This document shows, piece after piece, positions 5,307 to 6,795 of a stretch of 6,795 bases of DNA. This DNA comes from Candidatus Eiseniibacteriota bacterium (GTDB taxonomy: Bacteria > Arandabacterota > Arandabacteria > Arandabacterales > Arandabacteraceae). Below the pieces are notes generated by a model. That model saw only the letters and a list, made by a program, of their open reading frames with translations. It searched no databases and had not been told where the DNA came from. The position numbers were made by a program, and so were the translations under genes. The DNA is taken from NCBI GenBank assembly GCA_030592245.1, contig JAUVJV010000125.1, positions 1 through 6,795 of the forward strand, in the 5' to 3' direction. Numbering within the stretch: position 1 is the first letter of the stretch; the number at the start of each line of letters is the position of its first letter.

Positions 5307-6511
5307 AAGGGTTTGACTCGGTAGAAGACGCGATCAAGGACATCAAAGACGGCAAGATGGTTATCGTCGTGGATGATGAGGACCGCGAAAACGAGGGCGA
5401 CTTCGTCTGCGCGGCGGATAAGGTAACACCCGATGTCATCAACTTCATGGCCAAGCACGGCAGGGGCCTCATCTGTGCTCCGATGACCATTGAAAGGCTG
5501 AACGAGCTTGGCTTGAGCCCCATGGTCGCGGATAACACGGCGCGGATGGGAACCCCGTTCACCGTCTCCGTTGACGCCAAGGAGGGTACAACCACGGGGA
5601 CCTCGGCCCATGACCGGGCGGCGACGATCAAGACCCTGATAGATCCGGAGGCCAAGCCGTGGGATCTTGCCAGGCCGGGTCACATCTTCCCATTGAGGGC
5701 GATGGAAGGGGGAGTCTTGAGGCGGGCCGGCCACACCGAAGCTGTCGTTGATCTCGCCAGGCTCGCCGGGCTTTATCCCGCAGGCGTGTTGTGCGAGATC
5801 ATGGATGAGGATGGTTCCATGGCGAGAGTGCCACGGCTTTTTGAGATGGCCGAGGAGCACGGGCTCAAGTTCATTACGATCGCCGACCTCATCGAGTACA
5901 GAAGGGTCAGGGAAGTGCTGGTCAAATGGCTGGTTACGACCCGGCTTCCGAGCAAGTACGGTGATTTCGAACTCCATCTCTACGAGAGCGTGATCTCCGG
6001 CGATCATCACATCGCCCTGGTGAAGGGAGATCCCAAAGGCGCCGAAGAGGCGCCTCTTGTAAGGGTACATTCACAGTGCCTGACAGGGGACCTCTTAGGA
6101 TCGCTCCGCTGTGACTGCGGCGAGCAGCTGGTGAAGGCGCTCGCCATGATCGGGAAATCGGATACGGGGGTCTTTCTTTACATGAGGCAGGAAGGCCGGG
6201 ACATCGGGCTCGCCAACAAGATCAAGGCCTATGCTCTTCAGGATGGCGGTCTGGACACGGTCGAGGCCAATGAGGAACTGGGATTTCCTGCCGATCCGAG
6301 GGATTACGGGATAGGCGCGCAAATCTTGGCCGACCTGGGTCTGAGCAAGATCAGGTTGCTCACCAACAACCCGCGCAAGATAGTGGGTCTTGAGGCTTAC
6401 GGTCTCGAGGTGGTAGAGCGGATCCCGATCGAGGTGAGTCCCAATCCCGACAATGTGAAATACCTGCAGACCAAGCGGATCAAGCTCGGACACTTTCTGG
6501 ACAGCGTTTGA
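5303..6511 (+). CDS. ribBA: Bifunctional DHBP synthase/GTP cyclohydrolase II (RibBA)
   Basis: This fusion enzyme starts both branches of riboflavin synthesis. From GTG 5303 it has 402 residues, the normal length. The N-terminal RibB part (about 1-205) turns ribulose 5-phosphate into 3,4-dihydroxy-2-butanone 4-phosphate plus formate. It shows DDEDREN (24-30, metal and substrate acidic loop), GLIC (55-58), GTTTGTSAHDRA (95-106), RPGHIFPLRA (124-133), GHTEA (143-147) and VLCEIM (162-167). The RibA part (about 206-402) opens the GTP ring. It shows zinc ligands Cys259, Cys270 and Cys272 in the pattern C-LTGDLLGSLR-CDC, then RQEGRDIGL (295-303), YGIGAQIL (335-342), LTNNPRKI (353-360) and YLQTK (387-391). 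Both active sites look complete. GTG 5303 is chosen because GGGAGG (5288-5293) lies 9 bases upstream and the protein then begins at the conserved helix before DDEDREN; an in-frame ATG at 5225 would add 26 unconserved residues inside ribE. Confidence 0.97.
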   Translation: MKGFDSVEDAIKDIKDGKMVIVVDDEDRENEGDFVCAADKVTPDVINFMAKHGRGLICAPMTIERLNELGLSPMVADNTARMGTPFTVSVDAKEGTTTGTSAHDRAATIKTLIDPEAKPWDLARPGHIFPLRAMEGGVLRRAGHTEAVVDLARLAGLYPAGVLCEIMDEDGSMARVPRLFEMAEEHGLKFITIADLIEYRRVREVLVKWLVTTRLPSKYGDFELHLYESVISGDHHIALVKGDPKGAEEAPLVRVHSQCLTGDLLGSLRCDCGEQLVKALAMIGKSDTGVFLYMRQEGRDIGLANKIKAYALQDGGLDTVEANEELGFPADPRDYGIGAQILADLGLSKIRLLTNNPRKIVGLEAYGLEVVERIPIEVSPNPDNVKYLQTKRIKLGHFLDSV

Positions 6512-6565
6512 GACAACTGAATAGTGTCAGGTCTAAGTGGGAGCTCTACTATGGTAGCACAGCTC
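6512..6565 (+). other. Small stem-loops in the ribBA-ribH gap
   Basis: The 76-base gap holds two possible hairpins. The better one pairs GAGCT-CTAC (6541-6549) with GTAG (6554-6557) and AGCTC (6561-6565), nine pairs with a 3-base bulge and a TATG loop. A weaker one pairs GACA/CT (6512-6518) with AGTGTC (6523-6528). Neither has a T run, so they are not terminators. They could be mRNA processing or stability elements, or chance. Confidence 0.3.
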
Positions 6566-6587
6566 GAGAGCGAGAGGAGGCAAGAGA

Positions 6588-6795
6588 ATGCACAAGGTAT
6601 TCGAGGGAATGCTGGATGGGAGGAAGCGGAGCTTCGGCATCGTGGTCGGCCGCTTCAACGAGGCCATTTCGAACCGCCTGCTGGATGGAGCCCTGGACTG
6701 TCTCCGGAGACACAATACGGATGAGGGGAAGATCGATGTGGTGTGGGTTCCCGGGTCCTTCGAGGTGCCTTCGGCCGCCAGGCGCCTTGCCGGCA
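6588..6795 (+). CDS. ribH: 6,7-dimethyl-8-ribityllumazine synthase RibH (3' truncated by window edge)
   Basis: Lumazine synthase condenses the RibD-derived pyrimidine with the dihydroxybutanone phosphate from RibBA, usually in a 60-subunit shell or a pentamer, and supplies RibE. The first 69 codons, about 45% of the usual 150-160, are visible. They begin MHKVFEG and contain GIVVGRFNEAISNRLLDGAL, a classic opening with the substrate-binding Phe-Asn, and VVWVPGSFEVP with the second binding loop. Frame and start are clear: AGGAGG (6575-6580) lies 7 bases before ATG 6588, the best ribosome binding site in the operon. That is consistent with RibH being needed in large amounts. It follows ribBA after 76 bases with no terminator between, so it should belong to the same transcript. 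The catalytic histidine region lies beyond the window. Confidence 0.96.
   Translation, partial: MHKVFEGMLDGRKRSFGIVVGRFNEAISNRLLDGALDCLRRHNTDEGKIDVVWVPGSFEVPSAARRLAG

Noticed and set aside
5183..6070. 295-codon open frame on the minus strand opposite ribBA
   Set aside because: Shadow of ribBA on the opposite strand. No recognisable motif, and the sense strand is certain from the RibB and RibA active-site residues.
6524..6724. Plus-strand open frame overlapping the start of ribH
   Set aside because: It runs in a different frame from the clearly recognisable RibH and starts at a GTG with no ribosome binding site.

Overview
This is a gene-dense, all-plus-strand stretch of a GC-rich (about 60%) bacterial chromosome. 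It holds six protein genes. From left to right they are the C-terminal two thirds of the chromosome-condensation ATPase Smc (its 5' end lies outside the window), the SRP receptor FtsY, and a riboflavin operon ribD-ribE-ribBA-ribH (ribH is cut by the right edge). No tRNA, rRNA, CRISPR array or transposase gene was found. The sequence does not fix the organism. The smc-ftsY pair and the ribD-ribE-ribBA-ribH order under an FMN riboswitch resemble the Bacillus-type arrangement, but both are spread over many phyla. High GC plus frequent GTG/TTG starts fits an uncultured or deep-branching bacterium as well as a high-GC Firmicute or a deltaproteobacterium-like lineage.

Region 1 (1-3215) is the smc-ftsY unit. 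Smc shows the hinge, the returning coiled coil and the ATPase head half with signature, Walker B and switch histidine. ftsY starts inside, or 10 bases after, the end of smc, so the two are probably cotranscribed and translationally coupled.

Region 2 (3214-3532) is a 317-base control region. Three bases after the ftsY stop lies a perfect 32-base inverted repeat (5-base loop) followed by five Ts. It looks like a dispersed REP/MITE-type palindrome that now serves as the ftsY terminator. A good promoter (TTGACA plus an extended -10) begins two bases after the T run. It is followed by a textbook FMN aptamer and a short GC-rich terminator with a T run. The 5' strand of the aptamer can pair over 10 bases with the left arm of that terminator. 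This gives an explicit model for FMN-controlled transcription attenuation of the operon.

Region 3 (3533-6795) is the riboflavin operon. RibBA makes both precursors: the pyrimidine from GTP, and dihydroxybutanone phosphate from ribulose 5-phosphate. RibD deaminates and reduces the pyrimidine, RibH condenses the two branches to lumazine, and RibE dismutates lumazine to riboflavin. The first three genes are tightly packed (10-base gap, then a 4-base stop/start overlap). ribH is set off by a 76-base gap containing a small hairpin and has the strongest ribosome binding site.

I see no previously undescribed system. The points most worth a second look are the palindrome turned terminator, the aptamer/terminator strand exchange, a diverged Gly-rich tandem duplication inside RibD, and the loss of two of the four conserved hinge glycines in Smc.
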